Below, piece after piece: positions 8,649 to 17,692 of a stretch of DNA of 64,000 bases. The translations under genes were made by a program, and so were the position numbers. The notes beneath the pieces were generated by a model. The model was given only the letters and a program-made list of their open reading frames with translations, made no database searches and was not told the DNA's origin. This stretch comes from Rosistilla carotiformis. GTDB taxonomy: Bacteria > Planctomycetota > Planctomycetia > Pirellulales > Pirellulaceae. The stretch is from positions 4,402,001-4,466,000 of the forward strand of contig NZ_CP036348.1 in assembly GCF_007753095.1 (NCBI RefSeq), in the 5' to 3' direction. Each line of letters opens with the position of its first letter. Positions within the stretch are counted from its first letter, which is position 1.

Positions 8649-9701
8649 TTAGAGACCCGCGGGGCAGATGAGCACTTTCATCGCCTCGGGCTCTCCGGCA
8701 TACAATCGCTCAAACCAAGCGGGGCCCTCTTCGAGCGTCGCTTTGGCGGTGATCAACGGTTCGACTTGGATCTGACCGGTTTCCAGCAACTTGATGCAGG
8801 CCGGGTATTCTCCGCTGGAGGCACAGCTGCCCAAGACGTTCAACTCGCGCGTGACAACCGACTGCAGCGGCAGCTCGATGTTCGGCGAGATGTTTCCGAC
8901 CAGCGTGACGGTGCCCCCTTTGCGAACGCTGTCGATCGCTGTCTTGACCGTCGGCGTCGCCCCAACGACTTCGAGCGCGACGTCGGCGCCGCGGCCACCG
9001 GTCAGTTCCGCCACGCGGGCGACGACATCTTCTTTGGATGCGTCGATCGTCACGTCGGCTCCCAGCGTTTTGGCAACTTCCAATCGGTTGGCGTTCAGGT
9101 CGGTCGCGATCACTCGCGAGCAACCGGCCAGTTTGATCGCTTGGATCACCAGCAGACCGATCATCCCGCTGCCAACAACCACCGCGGTGTCGCCCAGGGA
9201 AACGGGCGTCCGCTCCGCCGCATGGACCGCGACGGAGATCGCTTCGATCAACGCGGCCTGTTCGAACGAGACAGCATCGGGCAATTCGTAAACGATGTGA
9301 CGAGGAACCGCCACGTATTCGGCGAACGCACCGTACTGCCGATATTCGCCGCACGAGACGCCCAGCACGCGGCGGTTGTCGCACAGGTTCATCTCGCCGC
9401 GGCGGCAGAAGTGACACTTGCCGCACCAGACCATCGAATCGAAAGTCACTCGCGTGCCGGCGGGCAGATCGGTCACGCCGCTGCCGACCGAAGCGACGAC
9501 GCCCGACGCTTCGTGCCCCATCACCAACGGCGGAATCCGCCGACCGGTGCTGCCGTCGTAGCCGTGGATGTCGCTGCCGCAAATGCCGCACGCCTTCACT
9601 TGAACCAAGACGTCGTCGGGGCCTAGTTCCGGAACGGGGATCTCCGCCAGTTCCAATTTTTTGTATTCGGTCAGCAGCATTGCTTTCATGGGGCCATCCA
9701 T
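8649..9701 (-). CDS. Zinc-dependent alcohol/polyol dehydrogenase (MDR family)
   Basis: A medium-chain NAD(P)-dependent dehydrogenase of 350 residues. GICGSDIHGYDG supplies the catalytic zinc Cys, GHEASG the His-Glu pair, and C-x2-C-x2-C-x7-C (CGKCHFCRRGEMNLC) the structural zinc site. VVGSGMIGLLVIQ is the Rossmann nucleotide loop. The closest general type is sorbitol/threonine/galactitol-phosphate dehydrogenase; the substrate cannot be read from the sequence. A second in-frame ATG at 9689 (MKAMLLTEY) is the more typical family start. It sits between bioD and the MMPL gene in one minus-strand run. Confidence 0.9.
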   Translation of the reverse strand: MDGPMKAMLLTEYKKLELAEIPVPELGPDDVLVQVKACGICGSDIHGYDGSTGRRIPPLVMGHEASGVVASVGSGVTDLPAGTRVTFDSMVWCGKCHFCRRGEMNLCDNRRVLGVSCGEYRQYGAFAEYVAVPRHIVYELPDAVSFEQAALIEAISVAVHAAERTPVSLGDTAVVVGSGMIGLLVIQAIKLAGCSRVIATDLNANRLEVAKTLGADVTIDASKEDVVARVAELTGGRGADVALEVVGATPTVKTAIDSVRKGGTVTLVGNISPNIELPLQSVVTRELNVLGSCASSGEYPACIKLLETGQIQVEPLITAKATLEEGPAWFERLYAGEPEAMKVLICPAGL

Positions 9702-9773
9702 AATCAGAGATACGACGCGGAAATCCCGCTTCCTAGCGACGCAAGCTCGCCAGGAAAGTCGTCGATTTTAACG

Positions 9774-10514
9774 CTAAGCGCTGGGCGTGCGTAAGGTCCG
9801 GCCAATGAATTCCTCTGCGCCGACCGATTCGAGCAACCGCTGCTGGCCAAATCCCACCTCGATGATCGGCGTCCGGCCGACATAACGTTGGATCTCGCCG
9901 CGATTGGTCTTCATCGATTCGCAGCCTTCGCGGCCGACTTGGTTCAAGACGATCGCGATCGGATCGCGTCCCAGGCGGCTGCGGCAGACCTCGACACTCA
10001 GCAGCGTGTGGTTGACTACGCCCAGGCGGTTGGCCGCGACAAGAATCACGTCGGCTTCCAACTCTCCTGCCAGGTCGGCATTCAGAAAATCATCCGCCAG
10101 CGGCGACAGCAATCCGCCGGCTCCTTCGATCAAGACATGATCAAAGCCTTCGGTCCAGGGCGTCAGGCCGGAGAGGATTTGATCGACGTCGACCCGCTTT
10201 CCCTCGGCTTCAGCAGCTCGTGGAGGGGAGAGCGCCGCGGCAAATCGCTGCGGGCAAACGTGTTCCAGATCCAGAGGCTTGCCGGCGGCTTGCCAGAGAG
10301 CAACCGCATCGCCGCTGACCAGTTCATCCTGTTCCAACCAGCAGCCACTGGCGACCGGTTTATAGACGCCGACGGGGAGGCCACGCTGGCGAATCGCCGC
10401 AGCCAGCAGGCTGGAGACAAAAGTCTTGCCGACATCGGTGTCGGTCCCGGCGATAAACGTTAGCGATCCCAACGGTGGACTCCGGTGGAGCCGCGACGTG
10501 GTCGCGGCGTTCAT
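9774..10514 (-). CDS. bioD: Dethiobiotin synthetase
   Basis: Closes the ureido ring of dethiobiotin from DAPA, CO2 and ATP in biotin synthesis. The P-loop GTDTDVGKT, VYKPVASG and VLIEGAGGLLSPL motifs identify the family. I chose the ATG at 10514 (MNAATTSR), which puts the P-loop near residue 22. An upstream GTG at 10562 would start seven bases after the stop of the preceding kinase gene but adds an unusual 16-residue leader. No other bio gene is present here; placement after a sugar-acid kinase looks incidental. Confidence 0.93.
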   Translation of the reverse strand: MNAATTSRLHRSPPLGSLTFIAGTDTDVGKTFVSSLLAAAIRQRGLPVGVYKPVASGCWLEQDELVSGDAVALWQAAGKPLDLEHVCPQRFAAALSPPRAAEAEGKRVDVDQILSGLTPWTEGFDHVLIEGAGGLLSPLADDFLNADLAGELEADVILVAANRLGVVNHTLLSVEVCRSRLGRDPIAIVLNQVGREGCESMKTNRGEIQRYVGRTPIIEVGFGQQRLLESVGAEEFIGRTLRTPSA

Positions 10515-10568
10515 TTCAGATGGCAACGGCTGCGAGCAGAGTCGCAGCACGACTTGTTGCACTACGCT

Positions 10569-11654
10569 TTAGCGTTGTACGCGAGCCGAACCGCCTTGAG
10601 CGAAGGCTTCGACTTCGGGCAGCTTGGCGTTGCTGATGTCGCCCGAGAACGTGGTCAACAGAGCTCCGTGAGCCCAGCCCAAGCGAAGCGCTTCTTCGTG
10701 TGGACGTCCGTCCAACAGGCCGTAGATCAGACCCGAAGCAAATCCGTCGCCGCCACCGATACGATCCAGAACGTCCAACTGGCACGTTGGTGCAACGTGC
10801 TTCTCGCCACCGATCCACAGAACCGCACCCCAATCGTGACGGTTGGTCGTGTGAACCTCACGCAGCGTGGTGGCGACCATCTTGATGTTCGGATACTTGG
10901 CGACGGTCTTCTCGATCATTTGGAAGAACGTTTCCGGATCCAGCTTCGAATCCTTCTTCTCTTCCACTTCGGGACCGCTGAAGCCCAAGCCCTTTTGCAG
11001 GTCTTCTTCGTTGCCGAACAGAACGTCGACGTTTTCGACGATCTTGGCGATCATCTCTTGACCCTTTTCCAGTCCGCCCAACTTGTTCCACAGCTTGGCG
11101 CGGTAGTTGAGGTCGAACGAGCAGATCGTTCCCTTGGCGCGAGCCGCCTTCATCGCTTCGATCACCAACTCGGAAGTCGACGCCGACAACGCGGCGAAGA
11201 TGCCTCCGCTGTGGAACCACTTCACACCACCGCTGAACAGCTTGTCCCAATCGAAGTCGCCCGGCTTCAGCATCGCGCCCGCTTCGTTGGATCGGTTGTA
11301 GAAGACGACAGGAGCGCGGACGCCGCAGCCGCAATCGCTGTAGACGGTCGCGATGTTCGGGCCGTGAACGCCATCGTGCTCGAAATGCTTGTAGAACGGG
11401 CGAACTCCCGTTTCTTGGATGCGAGCTTGGACCAATTCGCCGATGCCGTAATTGACCATTGCGGTGCAGACGCCGGTGTTCAGGCCGAAGCAGTCCGACA
11501 GGTTGGCGGCACAGTTGTATTCGCCACCCGAAACGTGAACCTTAAATTCACGCGCCTTGCGGAATACGGTGGTCCCTGGATCCAAGCGATGGACGACGGC
11601 GCCCAGGGCCAGGAAATCCAAGTCGGCTTCGGATTTGATGTTTAAAACGCTCAT
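10569..11654 (-). CDS. kdgK: PfkB-family sugar kinase, probable 2-keto-3-deoxygluconate kinase
   Basis: The 361-residue kinase has the ribokinase fold. VSGGEYNCAANLS is the N-terminal substrate-binding signature and DRIGGGDGFASG the C-terminal signature with the catalytic Asp (GGGD replaces the usual GAGD). The tail GGSARVQR is typical of KDG kinases. The predicted reaction is KDG to KDPG in uronate and pectin breakdown. A GGAG site lies at proper distance before the ATG. The SDR gene upstream on the same strand may supply the preceding step. An Ile/Leu-poor insert rich in Glu/Lys (about 229-240) lies between the lobes. Confidence 0.85.
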   Translation of the reverse strand: MSVLNIKSEADLDFLALGAVVHRLDPGTTVFRKAREFKVHVSGGEYNCAANLSDCFGLNTGVCTAMVNYGIGELVQARIQETGVRPFYKHFEHDGVHGPNIATVYSDCGCGVRAPVVFYNRSNEAGAMLKPGDFDWDKLFSGGVKWFHSGGIFAALSASTSELVIEAMKAARAKGTICSFDLNYRAKLWNKLGGLEKGQEMIAKIVENVDVLFGNEEDLQKGLGFSGPEVEEKKDSKLDPETFFQMIEKTVAKYPNIKMVATTLREVHTTNRHDWGAVLWIGGEKHVAPTCQLDVLDRIGGGDGFASGLIYGLLDGRPHEEALRLGWAHGALLTTFSGDISNAKLPEVEAFAQGGSARVQR

Positions 11655-11817
11655 AGTGTCTCCAAATTTGGTAAGGATGGTTTGTTTTGATTCGGGTCAG
11701 GGGAAGCGTGTGAATCGGGAACGATCGCTCCGATCATCCGCCACGCTAAAATCGCAGCGCATGCTTCCTGTGGCAACAGGCCGCCGCACCATTGATGGCA
11801 TGTGGTGGACGAATCGG

Positions 11818-12633
11818 CTAGATGGTTACCGATGAAAATCCGCCGTCGACGACGATGTTTTGCCCCGTCACGAAGGACGAAGCTTTTGATGCGGCCAACC
11901 AAACAACGGCTCCCGCCAGTTCGTTTGCGTCACCGAAACGAGCCATCGGAGTGTGGCCGATGATCTGTCCACCACGCTCGGTGTAGCTGCCATCGTCGTT
12001 GAACAACAGTTTGCGGTTTTGGTCGGCCGGGAAAAAGCCGGGGCTGATCGCGTTGACGCGAACGCCACGCGTGGCCCATTCGCGAGCCAGGAACTGGGTG
12101 AGGTTGATCACAGCCGCTTTGGCCGCCGAATAGGCGACGACGCGCGACAATGGGATCATCCCAGCCATCGAAGCGATGTTGATGATGCTGCAGCCTTCAC
12201 CGACGGCCAGCATCGATTCGCCAAAGACTTGGCTGGGCAGCAACACGCCGCCAACCAGGTTCAGGTCGAACACGCCCTGCCACGCCTCGTGCGGCAGCTT
12301 GCAGAAATCGCTCCCCGGCGGCAGCGTGGCGTCGGGGTGATTTCCGCCGGCGGCGTTGATCAGAATGGTGGGAGTTCCCAGTTGCTTGGCGATCGCGTCG
12401 CGGGCGGCTGTCAACGAATCACGGCAGAGCGCGTCGGCCGATTGAAACATCGCCGTTCCGCCAGCCGCTTCGATCTCGCGGACTCGAGCTTCACCGCGCT
12501 CGGCGCTGCGTCCCACAACCGCCACTTTGGCCCCTGCATCAGCCAACGCTTGGGCCATGCCGCCACCTAAGACGCCTGTTCCACCCACGACGACTGCGGT
12601 GGAACCAACCAAACTGAAGATCTCGGTGCTCAT
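11818..12633 (-). CDS. SDR-family oxidoreductase, possibly D-mannonate oxidoreductase
   Basis: A classical short-chain dehydrogenase of 271 residues: cofactor loop GGTGVLGGG (17-25), NAAGG (93-97), catalytic Ser155, Tyr168 and Lys172 (SxxxYSAAK region), and a typical C-terminal TGQNIVVDGG. Sequence style resembles the SDR-type fructuronate/mannonate reductases. With the neighbouring KDG kinase this would fit fructuronate to mannonate to KDG to KDPG, although a mannonate dehydratase is not seen in the window. AGGGAA precedes the ATG. The family is certain, the substrate is inference. Confidence 0.85.
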   Translation of the reverse strand: MSTEIFSLVGSTAVVVGGTGVLGGGMAQALADAGAKVAVVGRSAERGEARVREIEAAGGTAMFQSADALCRDSLTAARDAIAKQLGTPTILINAAGGNHPDATLPPGSDFCKLPHEAWQGVFDLNLVGGVLLPSQVFGESMLAVGEGCSIINIASMAGMIPLSRVVAYSAAKAAVINLTQFLAREWATRGVRVNAISPGFFPADQNRKLLFNDDGSYTERGGQIIGHTPMARFGDANELAGAVVWLAASKASSFVTGQNIVVDGGFSSVTI

Positions 12634-12821
12634 GAATTCCCTGGTTCAAATACAGATAGGCTGAATCGATCTAGAAGGGGTAAAGGTAATCGAAAACGAA
12701 TGTTAATAATAGTGGAAGAGAGCATCGGCGGTTCTCGCAACACGCTCCCCCGGGGCTACAATGATCACTCCCGCCCAAACCCAACTGAAACTTCACACGA
12801 CCTACCCCAGCACTTCATGCC

Positions 12822-14438
12822 ATGCGAATCTCCGCTCTCGTTCTGCTTGTTGCCACCCTCGGCCTCGGATCGCTCCCCTGCCGCGCCCACGAAGGGCATG
12901 ACCACGGACCGTCCGATGGCCCCGAAAACATCGACGCCACCGGGATCGTCTTCGACGATCAAAATGGCAATGGCCGCCGCGATCCGGGCGAACCGGGCCT
13001 GCCCGATGTCCGCGTCAGCAATGGCAAGGCGATCGTGAAGACCGACGCCGACGGTCGCTACCATCTGAAGATCAGCGACGATGCGATCATCTTTGTGATC
13101 AAGCCGCGCAACTGGATGACTCCGGTCAACAAACTGAACCTGCCGCAGTTCTTCTACATCCACAAACCCGCCGGTTCGCCAAAAACGAAATTTCCAGGCG
13201 TCGCGCCGACTGGGCCGCTTCCCAAATCGGTCGATTTCCCGTTGGTGAAGCGAGCCGAACCGAACCAGTTCCGGGCCCTGATGTTTGGCGATCCGCAGCC
13301 TCGCAACGTCAAAGAAGTCGAATACATCGCGCACGATGTGATCGAACAAGTGATCGCCGAAGAAGCCCATCAGGCGTCGTTTGGCGTCACGCTGGGAGAC
13401 ATCGTGTTCGACGATCTGGAGGTGATGAAGCCGTTTAACGAAGCGATCGCGCTGATCGGCATTCCCTGGTACAACGTGATCGGCAACCATGACATCAACT
13501 ACGACGCGACCGACGACAAGACGAGTGACGAGACGTTTGAGCGACACTACGGTCCGTCCTATTACTCGTTCGATCACGGCCCGGTGCACTTCATGGTCCT
13601 AGACGACGTGATGTGGACTGTCGACACGCCGGGCAAACGAGGCAAATACACCGGCGGTCTGGGCGAGCGGCAGATGGAATTCATTCGCAACGACCTAGCC
13701 GGCATCCCGGCAGATCAATTGGTGGTGCTGATGATGCACATCCCGTTGGTTAGCGTCACCGATCGACAGGAACTGTATCAATTGATCCAGCAGCGGCCGT
13801 TTGCGGTATCGATCTCCGCCCACGCGCACTACATGGAGCATCACTTCATCGGAGAAGAAGATGGCTGGCAGGGGCCAAAAAAACATCACCATGTGATCAA
13901 CGTGACCGTCTGCGGCAGCTGGTGGCGTGGTGCTCCCGATGAACGCGGACTGCCGCACACGACGATGAAAGATGGTGGCCCCAACGGCTATTCGATCATG
14001 ACCTTCGACGGGCACAAGTATGATCTGGAGTTTCGCGCTGCGTCGCGAACAGCCCATCACCAGATGAACATCTACGCTCCCGAAGAGATCGAGATCGCCG
14101 CACTGCCAAGCGATGCCGACCAGTTGCCCAAGGTTGTGGTCAACGTCTTCAACGGTTCGGAACGAACCAAGTGCGAGTTCCGGATCGGCGACGACGACGC
14201 GTGGAAGCCGATGGAGCAGACGACGACCAAAGATCCCGCTTACGTCGCCGCCCTTGCCCTGGAAGAATCGCTGGAACAGAAAGCGTGGACCGGTTTGCCA
14301 GCAGCTCGCGACACGCCGCACATTTGGCAGGCGACGTTGCCCGTCGATCTGAAACCGGGAACGCACGCGATCGAAGTTCGCGCGACGATGCGATCGGGCA
14401 AACAGCATATCGCCAAGCGAATCATGCGCGTCCGCTAG
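12822..14438 (+). CDS. Exported calcineurin-like metallophosphoesterase
   Basis: The 538-residue protein begins with a signal peptide (about 1-22). Residues about 40-90 form a small beta domain with DQNGNGRRDPGEPGLPDV, the calcium-binding SdrD/Cna-like type. The metallophosphoesterase domain follows, with GDPQPR, LGDIVFDD, GNHDINYD, MMHIPL and AHAHYMEHH supplying the dimetal ligands, then a C-terminal beta domain. It probably hydrolyses phosphoesters in the periplasm; the substrate is unknown. It is transcribed divergently from the SDR gene, and its stop overlaps the stop of the small minus-strand gene by four bases. Confidence 0.9.
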   Translation: MRISALVLLVATLGLGSLPCRAHEGHDHGPSDGPENIDATGIVFDDQNGNGRRDPGEPGLPDVRVSNGKAIVKTDADGRYHLKISDDAIIFVIKPRNWMTPVNKLNLPQFFYIHKPAGSPKTKFPGVAPTGPLPKSVDFPLVKRAEPNQFRALMFGDPQPRNVKEVEYIAHDVIEQVIAEEAHQASFGVTLGDIVFDDLEVMKPFNEAIALIGIPWYNVIGNHDINYDATDDKTSDETFERHYGPSYYSFDHGPVHFMVLDDVMWTVDTPGKRGKYTGGLGERQMEFIRNDLAGIPADQLVVLMMHIPLVSVTDRQELYQLIQQRPFAVSISAHAHYMEHHFIGEEDGWQGPKKHHHVINVTVCGSWWRGAPDERGLPHTTMKDGGPNGYSIMTFDGHKYDLEFRAASRTAHHQMNIYAPEEIEIAALPSDADQLPKVVVNVFNGSERTKCEFRIGDDDAWKPMEQTTTKDPAYVAALALEESLEQKAWTGLPAARDTPHIWQATLPVDLKPGTHAIEVRATMRSGKQHIAKRIMRVR

Positions 14439-14632
14439 TTGCCACCGCCACAAGTTTCCGGCGGTTGCTCCGCAGCCGCCGCTTCGACTCGCAGTTCAAT
14501 CCCGCCGTACAGTCGATTGAACTCTTCCAGAAACTGTTCGGCAGGCCCAAGCGGCAACTTGATCGGCCCCATGCATCGTTCGCCGCGGTGGATCAATCCT
14601 TCAACCCGGACGCTCGTTCGTGGACTGCTCAT
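14435..14632 (-). CDS. Small protein of unknown function, 65 aa
   Basis: A short product with a basic N-terminus and a C-terminal PPETCGGGN. The central GPIKLPLGPAEQFLEEFNRLYGGIEL looks like folded protein rather than a random frame. It starts three bases after the stop of the upstream 85-residue gene, which supports a real two-gene unit. Its stop overlaps that of the metallophosphoesterase on the other strand (shared CTAG). Function unknown. Confidence 0.6.
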   Translation of the reverse strand: MSSPRTSVRVEGLIHRGERCMGPIKLPLGPAEQFLEEFNRLYGGIELRVEAAAAEQPPETCGGGN

Positions 14633-14635
14633 CGT

Positions 14636-14893
14636 TTAAACCCAATCGTATCCGGTGATTTTGCGCAATCGATCTTCGTAGTTCCCAAGAAGTCCGCCGA
14701 TCAATTCCCATCCATCGCGTTTACGGATCTCTAATTCGCCGTGCTTGTTCACTCGCAGCACCGACGTACTGGTGACTCCCGCCTTGCGAAGTTCTTCGGG
14801 ATTAATTTCGCCATCGTTGATCACGTCCATCAACGTTTGGCCAGTCAATTCAATGAACGGCATAAGATCGCTTTGAGGAATGAAGCTTTTCAA
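14636..14893 (-). CDS. Small acidic conserved-looking protein, 85 aa
   Basis: The product FIPQSDLMPFIELTGQ...GYDWV has balanced hydrophobic and charged residues and reads as a small folded cytosolic protein; I believe similar proteins exist in other planctomycetes but cannot verify this. The frame opens with TTG at 14893; an ATG at 14863 (MPFIELTGQ) is the alternative. It precedes the 65-residue gene by three bases. It is divergent from the release-factor-like gene about 295 bases away. Function unknown. Confidence 0.65.
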   Translation of the reverse strand: MKSFIPQSDLMPFIELTGQTLMDVINDGEINPEELRKAGVTSTSVLRVNKHGELEIRKRDGWELIGGLLGNYEDRLRKITGYDWV

Positions 14894-15187
14894 ATTACGC
14901 CAGCCGCCCCCAATCCAGGCGGCAGGTCGAGCCTAAGGCCGACGTCGGAAGTCTCGGTCGCTGGTGCGAACCCGAGGCGTCCGATCGGGCAGCAGATTAT
15001 ACGGTACAGCTGCCGCACCGTAATAGAGAAGTTTTCGCAGTGCTCCCCAGCCCGATACCGGCCCGAAGCGGAAAGTGATTGAATCAACCTCCCTTCGCAA
15101 AGAATGGATAAGACCACTCGATTGCGCTTCGTGTTAGTATGAAACACGCTGCACTTGCGCAAACCGTCTTTACTGATTTGGATTTCT

Positions 15188-15706
15188 ATGCCGTCTCCCA
15201 GCCGTTCCTCTTCGATCCCTGCGGTCGCGCTCGACGAGCAGGCGTTGATCCAGGAGTGCGATGTTAAATTCACGCGCCGTGGAGGACCTGGCGGCCAACA
15301 TCGCAACAAGGTTTCCAGCGCCGTCGTGTTGAAGCATCGCCCGACGGGCGTGACGGCGGAGGCGTCGGAGCGGCGCAGCCAAGCGGAGAACCGCAGCGTG
15401 GCGGTGGCACGGCTGCGCGTCGAACTTGCGATTCAGGTTCGCGAAGAGGTGGAAGCGTTCGTCGTGCCGCTGGTCCGCCAGTACGGCGGTTCGCAATTCC
15501 GCGTCGCGATTGGCAACGAAGTCTATCCCGTGATCTTGGCCGATGTGCTCAATCGAACGCTCGCCAACGAAGGGGATGTGGCCACTGCGGCAGAGTTCTG
15601 GTGCACCACAGCAAGCCAGATCGTTCGCTTCCTGAGACAGGAACCGCAGGCGCTCGCTACTGTCAACCAAGCGCGCGAAAAGGCCGGCAGGCACCGGCTG
15701 AAGTAG
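15188..15706 (+). CDS. Release-factor-like protein with GGQ motif (ArfB-like)
   Basis: The 172-residue protein carries the class I release-factor catalytic segment RRGGPGGQHRNKVSSAV (GGQ at about 35-37), followed by a helical domain. It lacks the codon-recognition domains of RF1/RF2. Such proteins hydrolyse peptidyl-tRNA, often on stalled ribosomes. The ATG at 15188 is preferred over an in-frame upstream start because the family begins shortly before the catalytic domain. The C-terminus lacks the long Lys/Arg-rich tail expected of classic ArfB, ending only in KAGRHRLK, so stalled-ribosome rescue is less certain. Confidence 0.85.
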   Translation: MPSPSRSSSIPAVALDEQALIQECDVKFTRRGGPGGQHRNKVSSAVVLKHRPTGVTAEASERRSQAENRSVAVARLRVELAIQVREEVEAFVVPLVRQYGGSQFRVAIGNEVYPVILADVLNRTLANEGDVATAAEFWCTTASQIVRFLRQEPQALATVNQAREKAGRHRLK

Positions 15707-15733
15707 CTCCACATCGACCGCCGTAGCTCCGGA

Positions 15734-16573
15734 TCAGGCGGCTTGCTTGTACGGCCTACCACGCAAATCGTCGACGTTGGGAACCTTGAACCCGCGACCT
15801 TCGGGTTCCATATGCCCAAACAAAACGCCCAACATTCGAGGATGCAGGCAGACGTACGACCACAGCGTTGCCACGGCGACGCCGGCCAAGACGTCACTCA
15901 AAAAGTGCGCCTGGCACAACAACCGTTCGGAGCACGAGAGTGTCGCCAAACAAACGAAATAGATGCGTCCCCGAGGGAACAGTAGCATCATCCCGATACA
16001 CAACCCAACACCGGTTGCAGCGTGACCGCTGGGGAACGAACGCAGCGTGCTATCGTCGAAGATCGCCACGTTCTGCAAATAGGCATCCAACGCCCACTGG
16101 TAGATCGAATCCTCCCGCGCCGTGGCGAAATCAAAATCGTTCGGTCGCCGCCGCAGGATGAACATTTTAAGAATCGTCACGATCGCGCCGCTGCCGAACG
16201 ACAGCGCGGCCAATCGTGGCAAACACCAACGTTTCTCGGGGACCAGAATCGCGATCCCCGCAATGATCATCGCAACCCCAAGCCCGTGCGAGAAGAATTC
16301 CGAAATGAAGATCACCTTGCGGAAATCGCCCGGCAACCGATCTTCCCAAAACCAAACCGCGATGTCGTAATCGCAGAACAAAGCCAACGGGGTCAGCATC
16401 GTCACCGCCACGCCGAACCACAACAACGGTTGCAGCGGCTTGCTGGAGCGGGCCGACCATGCCGGTCCCGGATACAGTTTGAGGCTGGGTTCTTGGGGCT
16501 CTGGATTCACGATGATTCTTTTCTGATCGCGGTGATCGGCATCTGCGACATTCGGCGCCGCGTTTCCTCCCAC
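15734..16573 (-). CDS. PAP2-family membrane phosphatase
   Basis: The 279-residue multi-span membrane protein contains the three PAP2 motifs: K-x6-RP (KMFILRRRPND), PSGH (SFPSGHAATG) and S-R-like SERLLCQAHFLSDV with His and Asp. The third motif has Glu after Ser, as printed. It probably dephosphorylates undecaprenyl pyrophosphate, phosphatidylglycerol phosphate or a similar lipid at the inner membrane. The start is a GTG at 16573; a GTG at 16510 is an alternative. It lies downstream of lpxI on the same strand, so an envelope-lipid role fits. Confidence 0.88.
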   Translation of the reverse strand: MGGNAAPNVADADHRDQKRIIVNPEPQEPSLKLYPGPAWSARSSKPLQPLLWFGVAVTMLTPLALFCDYDIAVWFWEDRLPGDFRKVIFISEFFSHGLGVAMIIAGIAILVPEKRWCLPRLAALSFGSGAIVTILKMFILRRRPNDFDFATAREDSIYQWALDAYLQNVAIFDDSTLRSFPSGHAATGVGLCIGMMLLFPRGRIYFVCLATLSCSERLLCQAHFLSDVLAGVAVATLWSYVCLHPRMLGVLFGHMEPEGRGFKVPNVDDLRGRPYKQAA

Positions 16574-16682
16574 GCTTCAACAGTGGGGAAAGCCGCTGTC
16601 GGGTTGTGAGTGGATCTTGTACCAGACGGGTTGGGGGTGTCGAAATAGCGAATCGTGCTAATGTTGATCGCTTGACAACGTG

Positions 16683-17612
16683 TCAGGCGGCAAAGATGTT
16701 TTCGTTCTCCGCCAGTTCGGCATCGTTGACCGCAACGATCGCGATCCGGTGGGCGTTGGCGATCCGCGTTACCTCTTCTCGGTCAACGACAATCGTCTTG
16801 TCGGCTTCGATCACGATGCAACTGCCGCCGGCGGCAGCCAGCAGTTCGATCGTTTGCGGACCGATCGTGGGAACGTCGAATCGCATGTCTTGCTGCGGCT
16901 TGGCGACTTTGATCAGGGTGAAGCCTCGCTTGCCGCACAGCTTCCCCGATCGCTCGATACAAGCGTCGGTCCCTTCGACCGCTTCGACCGCCACGACGGT
17001 TTGATCTTTCACAGTGATGCTCTGACCGATGTCCAGCCCGCCCATCTGCTTGGCGATTGTCCAACCAAAGCGAACGTCGGCTTGCTGTTTCGCGTTCAAT
17101 CGTTGCGTCGAATGGTGGCCTTGTTTCACGAGTAGCTCCGGAGCGAAATCGGTGGCGGGGCAGACCTCGATCCCGCGCGCCAGATAGGCGTCGGTCACGG
17201 CGGTCAAAAGCGTGTCGTCGCGAGTGTCTTTGCTGCGCGTAATAAAATGTGGGGCCATGGTGCGGATGCAGAACAGGTCGGGCAGGTGCCGCAGCCAAAC
17301 CGATCCCTGGAACATCAGGTCGGCTTTGAACAGCTTGCCCGCCATCGTCATCCGCTGGACGCCATGCCGACGGAAGAACCGCAACTGGCCTCCCATTTTG
17401 GCGACGCCAAACCAACGGACCTCATCGCAGATGTCATTCAAACTTTCGCAAGCGTGACCGCGGATCGCAGCGCAGGCGACCCGATGGTTCTGCCGCTTCA
17501 GCGACTCGGCAACCAGAATCGGAAACCGCCCCCATCCAGCGATCAGCCCGACGGTGCTGCCACTCGGCGAAGCGTTGGCGATGGACGGGCTCGGTAGCGT
17601 AGCCGAATTCAT
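16683..17612 (-). CDS. lpxI: UDP-2,3-diacylglucosamine pyrophosphatase LpxI (DUF1009)
   Basis: Cleaves UDP-2,3-diacylglucosamine to lipid X in lipid A synthesis, replacing LpxH in many bacteria. The N-terminal GLIAGWGRFPILVAESLKRQ and the central MTMAGKLFKADL and SKDTRDDTLL segments are family signatures. At 309 residues it is slightly longer than usual because of a Ser-rich N-terminal leader of about 20 residues. It follows lpxD by 80 bases on the same strand, consistent with a lipid A unit and with a Gram-negative outer membrane. Confidence 0.92.
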   Translation of the reverse strand: MNSATLPSPSIANASPSGSTVGLIAGWGRFPILVAESLKRQNHRVACAAIRGHACESLNDICDEVRWFGVAKMGGQLRFFRRHGVQRMTMAGKLFKADLMFQGSVWLRHLPDLFCIRTMAPHFITRSKDTRDDTLLTAVTDAYLARGIEVCPATDFAPELLVKQGHHSTQRLNAKQQADVRFGWTIAKQMGGLDIGQSITVKDQTVVAVEAVEGTDACIERSGKLCGKRGFTLIKVAKPQQDMRFDVPTIGPQTIELLAAAGGSCIVIEADKTIVVDREEVTRIANAHRIAIVAVNDAELAENENIFAA

Positions 17613-17692
17613 GGCGGACAGGGGATACGAGGGAAGGGATTGGGGACGGCCCGGCGTTATTCCGCGCGGGCCGTTGGATTGGTTTGCGGCGA

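Noticed and set aside
7821-9626. Plus-strand open frame of 601 residues over the MMPL and alcohol dehydrogenase genes
   Set aside because: Low-complexity Arg/Asp-rich translation that spans two well-supported genes on the other strand; typical shadow frame in GC-rich DNA.
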